From Solitalea longa (lineage in GTDB: Bacteria > Bacteroidota > Bacteroidia > Sphingobacteriales > Sphingobacteriaceae), in assembly GCF_002920915.1 (NCBI RefSeq), contig NZ_PQVF01000006.1:62001-126000 (forward strand): a stretch of DNA of 64,000 bases, written 5' to 3'. The position numbers and the translations under genes were made by a program. Of the stretch, positions 43,664-53,335 are shown one piece after another. Under the pieces are notes generated by a model. It worked only from the letters and a program-made list of their open reading frames with translations. It had not been told where the DNA came from and ran no database searches. Every line of letters begins with the position of its first letter. Within the stretch, counting starts at the first letter, position 1.

Positions 43664-44830
43664 TTACTTTAAATGCTCGTTAAATACCCCCAGCATGGAG
43701 TTTAAAGCATCTTTTGAATGCATCACTTGTCCGTTTTCAAGGGACTCACTCGCGGCCATAGCTGCCCGTTTACGCATCGTTGTTTCATAATCGGAAATTG
43801 CTTCTTTCAGCTCCTTGAATTTATCAGAGGTTAAACATTCACTAAGTTCCAGGGCATCGAGCATGGCCATGTTTACCCCTTCGCCAGCAAATGGAGGCAT
43901 TACATGGGCTGCATCGCCGAGCAGTGTAAGGTTGGCCTGGGTCTCCCAGGTTTGGTCTAAAGGCATACAGTAGATCAATCGTGGTATAACAGGAGTTGCT
44001 GTGTTTTCAAGCAGTTTATGCCAAACTGTGCTCCATTCGGCATATTCCTGTTTAAACCAGGTTAGCAATTGTTCTTTATCAACATAATTTAAACCATTGT
44101 TTGCTGCCCAGCTTTCCTCTGCTTTTATGCTTACATAAAACCCTAGCTCATTGTTTCCTTTTGAGCCCATTAGTAAACATTTAGAATTTCCGAAAGCCAT
44201 AATTTTTCCGCCGTTTAATAAGGCATGAATTTCAGGTGTTGCTTTTTCTGCATCATAAATATTGGCTTCCAGCATGGTGATACCCGAATAAAAAGCTTTG
44301 ATGTCTGTGAGGTAAGGACGAATTTTAGAGTTGGCCCCATCTGCCGCAATAACAATATCAGCATATGCAGTTGATCCATTTTTGAAATGCAGCAGCCAGC
44401 CTTCATTTTGTTTTTCCATGGAAACAAATTGGCTATCCCAAACCACTGTTTCCGGTTGTAATGATTCGAGCAGCATGTTTCTTAATGGACCGCGGTCAAT
44501 CTCCGGACGGAAATGTTCGCAGCCAAAATTTTCTTCCGGGTGGGTTTCGTGATCACTGAAAAGTATTTCTGCATGTTCGTTTACGATCAGCATTTTATCG
44601 GCTCCCGGGCGATAATGCTTTTTAAACTCTTCTAATAAGTTGGCTTTACGCAAGGCTGCCAATCCCGATTCATGGTGCAGATCAAGTGGCGAACCTTGCA
44701 CGCGAGCATGCTTGTCAAAATCCCTTTCATATACTTTAATATTAGCGCCCTTAAGCTGCAAAAGCCTCGCTAAGGTTAATCCTCCAGGACCTCCACCAAC
44801 AATAGCGATCTGTTTATTTTCTATCAGCAT
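43664..44830 (-). CDS. TetX-like FAD-dependent monooxygenase
   Basis: A 388-residue class A flavin monooxygenase. N-terminal IVGGGPGGLTLARLLQ binds FAD; VYERDFDKHARVQGSPLDLH and GDAAHVMPPFAGEGVN closely parallel the tetracycline-inactivating TetX family in order and spacing. The protein matches TetX in length and in the segment between these motifs (PEIDRGPLRNMLLESL). Chromosomal homologues in this phylum may have other aromatic substrates, so tetracycline hydroxylation is only a possibility. It follows an AraC regulator by 27 nt, so the two are probably one operon. Confidence 0.82.
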   Translation of the reverse strand: MLIENKQIAIVGGGPGGLTLARLLQLKGANIKVYERDFDKHARVQGSPLDLHHESGLAALRKANLLEEFKKHYRPGADKMLIVNEHAEILFSDHETHPEENFGCEHFRPEIDRGPLRNMLLESLQPETVVWDSQFVSMEKQNEGWLLHFKNGSTAYADIVIAADGANSKIRPYLTDIKAFYSGITMLEANIYDAEKATPEIHALLNGGKIMAFGNSKCLLMGSKGNNELGFYVSIKAEESWAANNGLNYVDKEQLLTWFKQEYAEWSTVWHKLLENTATPVIPRLIYCMPLDQTWETQANLTLLGDAAHVMPPFAGEGVNMAMLDALELSECLTSDKFKELKEAISDYETTMRKRAAMAASESLENGQVMHSKDALNSMLGVFNEHLK

Positions 44831-44857
44831 TTTAAATTTAGTTTTACGCTTGCAAAA

Positions 44858-45613
44858 CTATTGCTGCTTTAGGACGGATAATAGTAAAAATCGGTCGTTT
44901 TGATTTTTGGATAATTCTTTAGGCGCTACACCTGAAAACTTCTTGATCTCTTTTATGAAATGGGTTTGATCAGTGAAGTTTAGCTCAGGAAAAAGTTTAC
45001 CTTCTGCAATATGTTCCAATGAGGCTCTGAAACGTAGAATGTTGCAGTAGGTTTTTAATGAAAGCCCGAATTGTTGATTGAAGTAACGATTGATCTGCCT
45101 GCTGCTCCATGATACTTTTTCAGAAAGTTCCTTTACGCTCATTTCGCCATTTGATGAATAAATCAAGTCGAAAAGCTTGCGTTTTCTTTCATCTACTTCA
45201 AGCGGCAAAAGCTCGGTTATTTTTTTGGTGGCTTTCCGGTAAAATGCATCAAAATCTTTCAAATCATCGGCATTGAAATTCCAAAAGCCATCAGGAAGAT
45301 CTTTGGCGCCATTTGATATATCGGCTAATGAAGTTTGTAAAATATATTCGGCGGCAAGGGGTTTAAAATTTATATCGAAAGCAAGTGTTTGAGGAGGAAG
45401 GCTCCTTTTTTCAGGGAAAGTATCTAAACCAATGAGTGTAACATGAAAAGGCTCTGATGCAGATTGCGAAAAGAACAGATCAACCCGTCCATCAGGCATT
45501 ACAACCACTTCTCTTGCTTCATTCGATTGGTTGTGAAACATCCCGATACTTTCAACAAAGTCGGCAATAGATTTATCGGGTTTAATGAATTTGCAAATAA
45601 AATCATTGCTCAT
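44858..45613 (-). CDS. AraC-family transcriptional regulator
   Basis: A 251-residue regulator. An N-terminal DUF6597-like domain (about 1-130; FICKFIKPDKSIADFVESI) is followed by an AraC helix-turn-helix pair (about 155-245; MSVKELSEKVSWSSRQINRYF, FTDQTHFIKEIKKFSGVAPKEL). It lies directly upstream of, and on the same strand as, the TetX-like gene, so it probably controls that gene and itself. Inducer unknown. Confidence 0.85.
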   Translation of the reverse strand: MSNDFICKFIKPDKSIADFVESIGMFHNQSNEAREVVVMPDGRVDLFFSQSASEPFHVTLIGLDTFPEKRSLPPQTLAFDINFKPLAAEYILQTSLADISNGAKDLPDGFWNFNADDLKDFDAFYRKATKKITELLPLEVDERKRKLFDLIYSSNGEMSVKELSEKVSWSSRQINRYFNQQFGLSLKTYCNILRFRASLEHIAEGKLFPELNFTDQTHFIKEIKKFSGVAPKELSKNQNDRFLLLSVLKQQ

Positions 45614-45776
45614 GGTAGCATCATCACTTTTTTAGGTTATAAGCTTCAATTGCAAAGATAATTTCTGCTTAATTCATTGTTCTACTCGCTAAGAAATTCC
45701 CGCTTATTTCGCTGATTTTCGCAGATTCGTTAATCATTTATTCGGCGTACATCTCCGTGATCTGGGGCCTAAATTA

Positions 45777-46868
45777 CTACCTTCCAAATGATTCGCCAAT
45801 TCTGAATGTTATGCTGTAATCATTCTTTCCCAAACCTGCATCAACCCCAATATTAATTTTCATGGAAGGAATGAGTCTGAAACGCACTCCGGCACCTCCA
45901 CCGGGTAATAGTTGTGAACTAAAAATGTCGGAAAAAGATTCTACAGCCGAAGCCAGTCCAAAAAATCCCACCATTCCAAATCTTGAATTGTTAAACATCC
46001 AACGATATTCTGATTGAACTGTATAAATCTGGTTACCTCGGAATTCGCCTTGCGAATATCCTCGTATATCATCACTGCTTACTATGCCCTGTCCCTGAAA
46101 GGGTACTGAGCCGGTAGCAATATTTAAATTGGCCCGTGCTATCAATATATGCCTTTTATCATTTTTCACATCAAAAAACTGGTTGTAATTGAGCTGATAA
46201 CGGATAAAATTATTGTCGGTCCCTAACCACTCCCGGTAAAACTGATTTTTGAAGTTCATAAAGATCCCGGTGGTTGGAAAATAAACATCGTCCCTGCTAT
46301 CCTGGCTAATGACATAACCTATATTGCTCATGTTTTGTACGTCAACAGAATCATTATATGCATTAAAAATAGTTTTAGTCTTGTTGTATTCTCCATAGAG
46401 TCCGGCGTAGATCCTTTTATAAACTTTACGTTGAAATTGCCCCACCACCATTTTAACATCATTCGAATAATCTTCGTACTGCCCAGCATTGTTGTTCGCC
46501 TCTCCATTGAAGTATTGATAATTGACATTCCCCTTTACAGCATAAGCGCGTACACGCCATTTGTCTTGCTTTAAATATAATTGCTGTCCTACGCCAACTA
46601 TCCAGCTGTTTTCGGCAGTATAAATGCCCATCAATCCGGTATTTGAAACCGGTGATACAGTGTCGTTTTTGTTTACTTTATAAAAGGCTGAGGTCATGGC
46701 TCCAACAATAATGCCCTGTGTGCGGTTGTAATTAATTATTGGGATGGCTGCAAACCTTACTTTCTTATTTTTAGTTTTTGTAGAATCAGATTTGGTTTGT
46801 GCGAATGCGAGTTGTGTGATGGTCAGTAAAGCAATCACCAGTTGAGAACATAATAGATGTTTAAGCAT
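45777..46868 (-). CDS. BamA/TamA (D15)-family outer-membrane barrel protein
   Basis: A 363-residue exported protein: signal peptide (cut about LAFAQ), then a 16-strand-type beta barrel of the bacterial surface antigen family with no POTRA domains visible. Strand-like segments include YGEYNKTKTIFN, YFPTTGIFMNFKNQFY and GGGAGVRFRLIPSMKINIGVD. The protein lacks a terminal Phe (ends GESFGR), so membrane insertion may rely on an internal signal. Short POTRA-less members of this family are common in this phylum; function unknown. Confidence 0.75.
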   Translation of the reverse strand: MLKHLLCSQLVIALLTITQLAFAQTKSDSTKTKNKKVRFAAIPIINYNRTQGIIVGAMTSAFYKVNKNDTVSPVSNTGLMGIYTAENSWIVGVGQQLYLKQDKWRVRAYAVKGNVNYQYFNGEANNNAGQYEDYSNDVKMVVGQFQRKVYKRIYAGLYGEYNKTKTIFNAYNDSVDVQNMSNIGYVISQDSRDDVYFPTTGIFMNFKNQFYREWLGTDNNFIRYQLNYNQFFDVKNDKRHILIARANLNIATGSVPFQGQGIVSSDDIRGYSQGEFRGNQIYTVQSEYRWMFNNSRFGMVGFFGLASAVESFSDIFSSQLLPGGGAGVRFRLIPSMKINIGVDAGLGKNDYSITFRIGESFGR

Positions 46869-47224
46869 ACTCTGATTGTTTTGATGGTTTGTGCAAATTT
46901 TCGAAGGAGTTAATGGTCACCTACTATTAGTTTATTGGTTTGATGAAAGTAAAAAGCTATGTATCAGGTTATTGTTAATATACAGCTTTTAAATGGTATG
47001 TTGGATTTTCTGTGAAACTCAAATCGAACTGATTTAAAGACTTAGAATAAATGATGCAGATGTAAAGCAAGGAAGTAGAAACAAAAAATCCCGTCATTCG
47101 ACGGGATCATATGATGAATACTTGAATAAGAACTGTTGAGCTTCCCAAAAGCTTCCGGGAAGCTCTTGCAGTCTGGCTGTATATAATTAGCATTTAATTT
47201 TAGAAAGTGAACTTTCCAATCCAA
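46869..47224. other. Intergenic region with two hairpins
   Basis: 356 nt without a gene. It holds the fructokinase terminator (47083-47107) and a GAGCTTCCC/GGGAAGCTC hairpin (47138-47165) between that terminator and the fructokinase stop. Confidence 0.45.
47083..47107 (-). terminator. Terminator of the mannitol operon
   Basis: Perfect 8-bp stem (47088-47095 with 47100-47107) and 4-nt loop, with a run of six T on the minus strand. Confidence 0.75.
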
Positions 47225-48145
47225 CTATACCGGTTGTAATGAAACGGATTGCTGTTTCTTAAATGATTCGAATTCTTGTAATGTATATTCCGGACAAGCG
47301 CCTTCGCTCGAAGTTATAAATGCACCCAAAGTAACTGCCTGAGACATGATGTCATAAGGTGTTGCTCCTTTTTGAAGGCGTTTTGATAAAAAGCCTGCCA
47401 GAAACGAATCTCCGCTACCTACGGTGTCTTTTACCTGTACCGGCACAGCCGGACAAAGGTAAAATTGGTCTTCAATGGCATATAAAGCACCTTTGCTGCC
47501 TTTTGAAACGATTATTTCCTTCAGGTCAAACTTGTCTTGCAAAAATTTAACACCATCTCTTTCAGTGGTATATTCTTTTCCAAATGACTCTAACACAATA
47601 AGCATTTCAGCCTTGTTGAACTTACCTAAATGTGCTTTTTTCAGCAGCTCATTTATCAGGTTAATATTGTAAAAAGGTTTTCGAAGATTGATATCGAACA
47701 CATTGAAACGGCTTTTCTCGATCAACTCAAACAAGGCTTTTTCCGACACTTTGCTTCTTGCACCTAAAGAGCCAAAAACAAGTGCATCTGCCTGCTCTAA
47801 AAAGGCGATATCATCTTGTTTGGGTTGGTTATAATCCCAGGCTACATTTTCTGAAATGGTGTAATGTGCATCATTGTGCTCATCAATATCAGCAATTACG
47901 GTACTTGTAGGATAATTTTCAGCGATAGAAATTCCATCCACCGTCATATTCCATTTTTGTATTTTCTCTATGATCTCACGACCAAGTTCATCGTTGCCAA
48001 TGCTGCTGATCATCCTGGCCGTAGCGCCCATTTTAAACAGGTGATAGGCCACATTAAAGGGAGCGCCACCTAATTTTTTTTCTTTTCCCGGAAAAATGTC
48101 CCATAACACTTCTCCAAAACAGGCTACATTAATTTTATTTTCCAT
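47225..48145 (-). CDS. PfkB-family sugar kinase, likely fructokinase
   Basis: A 306-residue ribokinase-family sugar kinase. N-terminal CFGEVLWDIFPGKEKKLGGAPFNVAYHL and the anion-hole DTVGSGDSFLAGFL with its catalytic Asp are clear. The sequence GEVLWDIFPG is characteristic of bacterial fructokinases. In this operon it would phosphorylate the fructose made from mannitol by the dehydrogenase, giving fructose-6-phosphate. It lies last, 30 nt after the outer-membrane protein gene. Confidence 0.9.
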   Translation of the reverse strand: MENKINVACFGEVLWDIFPGKEKKLGGAPFNVAYHLFKMGATARMISSIGNDELGREIIEKIQKWNMTVDGISIAENYPTSTVIADIDEHNDAHYTISENVAWDYNQPKQDDIAFLEQADALVFGSLGARSKVSEKALFELIEKSRFNVFDINLRKPFYNINLINELLKKAHLGKFNKAEMLIVLESFGKEYTTERDGVKFLQDKFDLKEIIVSKGSKGALYAIEDQFYLCPAVPVQVKDTVGSGDSFLAGFLSKRLQKGATPYDIMSQAVTLGAFITSSEGACPEYTLQEFESFKKQQSVSLQPV

Positions 48146-48175
48146 TTGATTAAAATCTATGATAAAAAATGAATG

Positions 48176-48976
48176 TTAAAATGAGAAAGGCTGTATTGAA
48201 AATTGAAAATAGGCCTTATTGGTAACGGGATTCCACATGGGCCAAAAACCTACGGGAAGTGTGTAGTTCGCTATTTTCAAATTTCTTGTAAACATCAGGC
48301 TCACTTCGTTGACTCCAGCTTTTGGAGCGAAAAAGTTGCCTGTTTCACCTTTGGTATTATTTAATGCGAAACTGTAACCAACTCTACCACTGATTTCCCA
48401 TTTATCGTTTTTAACGAAAGGATATTCAGCTGATACAAAAGTAGAATAGCGGTTTTCAGTGTTTGAAAGATTTCGGTCTCTACCAAAGATAACAGTATTC
48501 CAGCTGAGTGTTAATGGGATTTTATTACTTATGGTATAGTTAGTTCTCAAGTCCCAGAAACGCCCCGTTTCATACGAGTTATAATTGAAGAATTCCCTAT
48601 TGTTATACCCGGCCCCCGGAGAATAATTATAGATATCCCACAGTTCGGCAGAGAAGTTTTTTACTTTAAAACCCACATAGGTGTTGAACTCTTTGTACGA
48701 ACCGGTTGTATTGCCACCTGCCCAAAATCCACCGTATACATTACCGTATTGCACATAAAGATTTCCGGTATAAACTAATCCTGTTGCCACTTCAGAGCCT
48801 CTCCAAAGGTGATTGTTTCGGAATTGCAAGGAGGAGTGTAAGTGATCAGTGAATGGCTTATTTTTAAGGCTATCCTGTGCATTGGCGAAAATGCTTGTTG
48901 TTAACATTAAAATCAGGAGAGCAGCTTTTGTAATGGAAACACCACAGTTAAATCGATGATTTAGGGTAGTATTCAT
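48176..48976 (-). CDS. Outer-membrane beta-barrel protein of the mannitol operon
   Basis: A 266-residue exported barrel: signal peptide (cut about IFANAQ) and repeated amphipathic strands (LVYTGNLYVQYGNVYGGFWAG), ending in Phe as outer-membrane proteins do. The ATG at 48976 is preferred; the frame extends 45 nt upstream without support. Its place between the MFS permease and fructokinase genes suggests a sugar-alcohol porin. No precise family recognised. Confidence 0.72.
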   Translation of the reverse strand: MNTTLNHRFNCGVSITKAALLILMLTTSIFANAQDSLKNKPFTDHLHSSLQFRNNHLWRGSEVATGLVYTGNLYVQYGNVYGGFWAGGNTTGSYKEFNTYVGFKVKNFSAELWDIYNYSPGAGYNNREFFNYNSYETGRFWDLRTNYTISNKIPLTLSWNTVIFGRDRNLSNTENRYSTFVSAEYPFVKNDKWEISGRVGYSFALNNTKGETGNFFAPKAGVNEVSLMFTRNLKIANYTLPVGFWPMWNPVTNKAYFQFSIQPFSF

Positions 48977-49069
48977 TATAAGTTTAGGTTTTAATTGGTT
49001 TATGGTTAGGCTGCAAACCAAAAGCGTTTAAGCTATGGTTTGCAGCCAGATGGTGAATAATTATGATGA

Positions 49070-50425
49070 TTAATGATGCGCTAGCACCTCTTCTCCCTCT
49101 GCAACAGCAACCTGGCGGTCTTGAGGTCTGATTTTATAGCCAAACAATGCATAGCTAAGCATCAACAGTTCACATGCTACGTTAAGCAACCAGGTATATC
49201 TCCATGATTCAAAGAAATCTGCTAAACCTCCCTGAAGTAAGGTGAACACTGCCCCTCCAAATACTGCGGACACAAAAACACCTGAAGCTTTTGAAGTATA
49301 TTTTCCAAGGTCTTTGATCGCAAGCGAGAAGATACAGCTCCACATTGATGAGTGTAAAAGTCCAACTGCAACCAGGTACCACAGATTTTGCTCAACCATT
49401 GAAACAAGGATGAGTATAGTAGCTATAATGGTAGTGGTGGTCAGCTGCACTCTAGCTGAAATTTTGCTAAAGAAGCTTGAAACGATTCTGCCGACAAGGA
49501 ATCCTCCCCAGTAAAGCGTAGATAATAATGCGTGAACGCCAAAATCAATGCCGCCAATGATCATATCTTCTCTCCCGAAGAAGGTAATTTTTCCTCCGGA
49601 TTCTAATAATTCCAATGCATACAGGTTAATGTTAGCACCTATGGCAACTTCGGTACCTACGTAAAAGAAAATCGCCATTACACCCAGTGCAAAATGTCTG
49701 AACGACCAAATGCTTCTTTCTAATACCTCACCCTTTGTAGCTCTTGTAGCCGGAAGATCAGGAATGTGAAGTTTCTTGGTTAATACCAATACAGCCACCA
49801 CACAAAGAATTAGTATGAATAGAGGGGTAAGCAATTGTTTGATCTCTATACTTTCAATAGATACTCCGCTAAACATTACCACGGTTACAAAGAAAGGTGC
49901 AGTTGTGGTACCTATAGAGTTTATTCCTGTGGTAATATTCAGTCTTTGTACAGGTTGTGTTCCCGGCAAATTGTAGGATGCCACATATGGATTAACAACT
50001 ACCTGTATTATTGCAGCCGAACATCCCATAATGTAAGACCCGGTAAGAAAGATCAAATAACCATAAGGTATGATGATGCTTCCTATCTGAAAATCTAAAT
50101 GAGGAAACTCATGACCTATAAAAGCAGCCGTTAAATAAATCGACAAGCCTAATATGATAAACATCAGTCCCCGGATAATGGTCTTTTGATATCCGTGCTT
50201 GTTCACCCATCTACTACCCAGTGTTCCATTGACCAGGTATCCGAGGAAAAAGAAAAATGAAATTAAAGTGGTAAGAGTATTTTTTAAATCGCCTGCATGC
50301 GATAAAAAAGTAAACTTTAAGGGAGCCTGTAACTGCTCATTTATGGTTGTTAAAAAACCTACTATAAAGTAGATAAAAGTAACAATTACGAAGGGCAGTA
50401 TTCTGCTCGGTGCTTTAGAGTTCAT
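49070..50425 (-). CDS. Sugar MFS permease (FucP-like family)
   Basis: A 451-residue major facilitator with about 12 helices and the FucP/glucose-galactose transporter pattern: FVTFIYFIVGFLTTINEQLQAPLK near the N-terminus, MGCSAAIIQVVVNPYVASY and GGIDFGVHALLSTLYWGGFLVGR. It would carry the sugar or sugar alcohol across the inner membrane. It follows the dehydrogenase by 40 nt. Specificity for mannitol is inferred only from its operon. Confidence 0.88.
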   Translation of the reverse strand: MNSKAPSRILPFVIVTFIYFIVGFLTTINEQLQAPLKFTFLSHAGDLKNTLTTLISFFFFLGYLVNGTLGSRWVNKHGYQKTIIRGLMFIILGLSIYLTAAFIGHEFPHLDFQIGSIIIPYGYLIFLTGSYIMGCSAAIIQVVVNPYVASYNLPGTQPVQRLNITTGINSIGTTTAPFFVTVVMFSGVSIESIEIKQLLTPLFILILCVVAVLVLTKKLHIPDLPATRATKGEVLERSIWSFRHFALGVMAIFFYVGTEVAIGANINLYALELLESGGKITFFGREDMIIGGIDFGVHALLSTLYWGGFLVGRIVSSFFSKISARVQLTTTTIIATILILVSMVEQNLWYLVAVGLLHSSMWSCIFSLAIKDLGKYTSKASGVFVSAVFGGAVFTLLQGGLADFFESWRYTWLLNVACELLMLSYALFGYKIRPQDRQVAVAEGEEVLAHH

Positions 50426-50465
50426 GATGCGCTTAGCTTTCTGTTTTCGTTTTACTTTAGTTTGA

Positions 50466-51935
50466 TTAAGCCACTGATAATCCTACAATGGAATTTAGTA
50501 CCTCCAGCGTGTTTTCTTCTTTAATTCTTGAAACAAACTCCACGTATTGTTCAACAAATTTTGAAGCGCTTTTTAGATCGATGCTTTGGAAGGCGGATAG
50601 ACCAAGGAAAGCTAACGGATCATTGCTGTCAATAAGCAGTTGATCATCGCTGGTTAGCCAAGGTTCGTTTAACAGAAATTCTAAACCTTTATCGTCGGTT
50701 TTGTATTTCAGGTAATGACGATAAGCTGCCACTAAAAAACTAACACGGGTAAGGTCCTTGTCGTCGTTTATCATTTTAGCCAGATTTGGCATAATGTAAA
50801 CAGGGAATTTTGAAATACCATCCGAGCAAAGGCGGCTGATCTGGTCACTAACCGAACGATTTGCAAAACGTTCGATAAGTGTAGTTTTGTAAACATCCAA
50901 ATCGGTGTTTTCAGGAGCCGGTACGTAAGGTGTAATATCAATATCCATGAAATCACGCACGAATTGAATGATCGTTGCATCGTGCATGGCATCATCCACT
51001 TTTCGGTAGCCGATCAACAACGAAGGATAAGATAGGAGGGTATGCGAAGCATTTAGCAAGCTCAGCTTCATGTTCTCATACTTAGAAACATCATTGGTAA
51101 ACTCTACACCTACTTTTTCCCAGGCTGGTCTTCCTGCAATGAAGTTATCTTCAATAACCCATTGAATAAAATCTTCACAATAAACCGGAGCCAGATCTTG
51201 TATACCACTGAGTTTATTTAATCGCTTCATGTCAGCAGGGGTAGTAACAGGCGTAATTCTGTCGACCATGCTGTTTGGGAACGTTACGTTTGTTTTTATC
51301 CAATGCGCCAAATCCTGATCTTGTGCCTCAATGAATGCTGTAAATGCCTTTTGGGTAACCTTGCCATTATGTTGCAGGTTATCACACGAAAGAATAGTAA
51401 GACCTCCGATACCGGCTGCTTTACGTTGACGTAATCCTTCGGCTATAAAGCCAAATACAGTAGTTGGAGTTTGAGGGTTTGCAATATCATGCTGAACCTT
51501 TTTATCTGAAAGGATGAATTCGTTGGTTGTTTTATCAATATTATAACCACCCTCTGTAATGGTGAGCGTGATGATCTTTATAGAAGCATCTGCAATTTTG
51601 CTGACCACGGCAATAGGGGTTTCAACTGCCCAGATTAATTCAACAAGCGATCCGATTTTTACTATAGAATCGTTTCCTGTTCTCCCACACACAGTAACTG
51701 TGTATTCTCCATCCTGGCTTTTTAATTTTTGCACTAATGCCTCATCAGATGGCAACATGGCAACTCCGCAAACTCCCCATTGTTGTTGAGTTGGATCTTC
51801 GAGCAGGCTATTGGTATAATATTCCTGGTGTGCCCTGTGGAAGTTTCCTACGCCGATATGTACGATCCCCGATTTTACATTACCGCGTTGGAAGTTGTAG
51901 TTAATTACTTGTGAATTAATAATTTGAGAATTCAT
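50466..51935 (-). CDS. Mannitol dehydrogenase-family protein
   Basis: A 489-residue NAD(P)-dependent polyol dehydrogenase of the long-chain mannitol dehydrogenase/fructuronate reductase family. GVGNFHRAHQEYYTN forms the nucleotide-binding start; the catalytic Lys-x5-Asn-x2-His motif appears in KLSLLNASHTLLSY. Coupled with a fructokinase and a sugar permease, mannitol (to fructose) is the likeliest substrate; D-altronate or fructuronate routes would need other partners. It is the first gene of the operon, facing a LacI regulator across 250 nt. Confidence 0.9.
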   Translation of the reverse strand: MNSQIINSQVINYNFQRGNVKSGIVHIGVGNFHRAHQEYYTNSLLEDPTQQQWGVCGVAMLPSDEALVQKLKSQDGEYTVTVCGRTGNDSIVKIGSLVELIWAVETPIAVVSKIADASIKIITLTITEGGYNIDKTTNEFILSDKKVQHDIANPQTPTTVFGFIAEGLRQRKAAGIGGLTILSCDNLQHNGKVTQKAFTAFIEAQDQDLAHWIKTNVTFPNSMVDRITPVTTPADMKRLNKLSGIQDLAPVYCEDFIQWVIEDNFIAGRPAWEKVGVEFTNDVSKYENMKLSLLNASHTLLSYPSLLIGYRKVDDAMHDATIIQFVRDFMDIDITPYVPAPENTDLDVYKTTLIERFANRSVSDQISRLCSDGISKFPVYIMPNLAKMINDDKDLTRVSFLVAAYRHYLKYKTDDKGLEFLLNEPWLTSDDQLLIDSNDPLAFLGLSAFQSIDLKSASKFVEQYVEFVSRIKEENTLEVLNSIVGLSVA

Positions 51936-52005
51936 AAACTATAAATTTTCTCCAAATGTAGATTGCTCGTGTAAAAAAGCCTTTACAAAAAGATTGAGAA
52001 TCCGT

Positions 52006-52050
52006 TGGGAACGTTTGCGGGAACGTTCCCAAAATCTGCAAACGTTCCCA
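52006..52050. promoter_or_regulatory. Triple LacI-type operator
   Basis: Three CG-centred sites: GGGAACGTTTGC (52007-52018), the perfect palindrome GGGAACGTTCCC (52019-52030), and GCAAACGTTCCC (52038-52049). The outer two mirror each other. They lie between the mannitol dehydrogenase and LacI genes. A -7-like TACATTTG for the dehydrogenase is at 51960-51953, so the sites are upstream of that promoter and near the regulator's own. Confidence 0.7.
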
Positions 52051-52184
52051 TTTTTTTGTATTTTATATAGAAAATTAAGGTTTTATTAGTTGAAATCACT
52101 GCCTTTATTTGTTCTATTCTATTGACATTCAGTGTTTAGTAGGTGTGTAGCAGGCTTTGCCTTAAAATTTTTACTCAACCATTC

Positions 52185-53195
52185 ATGAAAAAGCCCGTAA
52201 CAATTAAAGATCTATCAAAGCATTTATTGCTGTCTACTTCAACTATTTCACGGGCATTAACTAACGACAAGAATATACGGAAGGAAACCAGGGAAAAGGT
52301 TTTACAAGCCGCCCAGGAACTTGGTTATAAACCTAACCTCACAGCTGTTAATTTAAAATTGGGGCGTTCTAATAGCGTTGGTGTCATCGTGCCGGAAATG
52401 ATCACACCGTTTGCATCTCAGGTTTTGGAGGGTATCCAGGAAATATTATGGCCCGAAGGCTACAGGGTGATCATCGCCCAGTCGGAAGAAGATCCACAAA
52501 CAGAAAAAAAGAATTTGCAGTTGATGGAGCAGTTTCAGGTAGATGGGATCATCATTTGCGTGTGTGATCAGGCGGTTAATCAGAGTTTGTATTTGCAAAT
52601 TCAGCAAAAGGGAATACCCATGGTGTTTTACGACCGGATTTCAAAAGAGATGGAGGGCTCTCAGGTGATTGTCGATGATTACATGAAATCGGTATTTATG
52701 GTGGAGCACCTTATTCAAACAGGTAGAAAAAATATTGTTCATTTGCATGGTCCATCGTACATCAACAATTCTGCGGAACGGTTTAAAGGTTATAAGAAAG
52801 CTCTTGAAAAGCATAAAATTCCTTATTCACCTGAATTGGTCATAAAAACAGGTTTAACATTTGATGATGGCATGAACGCAGCCAGGCAGTTGCTTGAGTC
52901 GAATTTACCGTTTGATAGCATTTTTGCTTTTACAGATACACTTGCCATAGGAGCAATGAATTACTTGCGCGAGCAAAACATAAAAATACCGGAGCAGGTG
53001 GCGGTGGCAAGCTTTTCCGGTACAACACTTTCAACTTTAGTTTATCCCCAACTTACAACTGTGGAACAGCCTTTAAAAGAAATGGGACGCACCGCTGCCG
53101 AGATGATACTAAATAAAATTTCTGATAAATCTTATGAGGACAAAACCGTAGTGTTAGATGCCAAGATAAAGATAAGAGCCTCTACAACTGTTTGA
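52185..53195 (+). CDS. LacI-family transcriptional regulator
   Basis: A 336-residue regulator: an N-terminal LacI helix-turn-helix (about 4-50; TIKDLSKHLLLSTSTISRAL) and a hinge helix, then a periplasmic-binding-like sensor domain (about 60-335). The start at 52185 is set by the HTH; an upstream frame lacks support. It faces the mannitol operon and the triple operator lies between. It would respond to a sugar or sugar phosphate and control the operon and itself. Confidence 0.92.
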   Translation: MKKPVTIKDLSKHLLLSTSTISRALTNDKNIRKETREKVLQAAQELGYKPNLTAVNLKLGRSNSVGVIVPEMITPFASQVLEGIQEILWPEGYRVIIAQSEEDPQTEKKNLQLMEQFQVDGIIICVCDQAVNQSLYLQIQQKGIPMVFYDRISKEMEGSQVIVDDYMKSVFMVEHLIQTGRKNIVHLHGPSYINNSAERFKGYKKALEKHKIPYSPELVIKTGLTFDDGMNAARQLLESNLPFDSIFAFTDTLAIGAMNYLREQNIKIPEQVAVASFSGTTLSTLVYPQLTTVEQPLKEMGRTAAEMILNKISDKSYEDKTVVLDAKIKIRASTTV

Positions 53196-53283
53196 AAATA
53201 TCTATTACAGCTCGTTCCGATTTTTCCCGGTTTAATAAAATAAAACCAGTTGTTTTTATTCATGAAACGGTGTTTTCTGTAAA

Positions 53284-53313
53284 CAAAAAGATCCGGGTTG
53301 TAATCCCGGATCT
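53284..53313 (-). terminator. Terminator between convergent genes
   Basis: A 9-bp perfect stem (53289-53297 with 53305-53313) and 7-nt loop; on the minus strand it runs into TTTTTG. It ends the 53336 gene and may also stop LacI transcripts. Confidence 0.7.
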
Positions 53314-53335
53314 CATTTGAATAATTTCTTAAATC

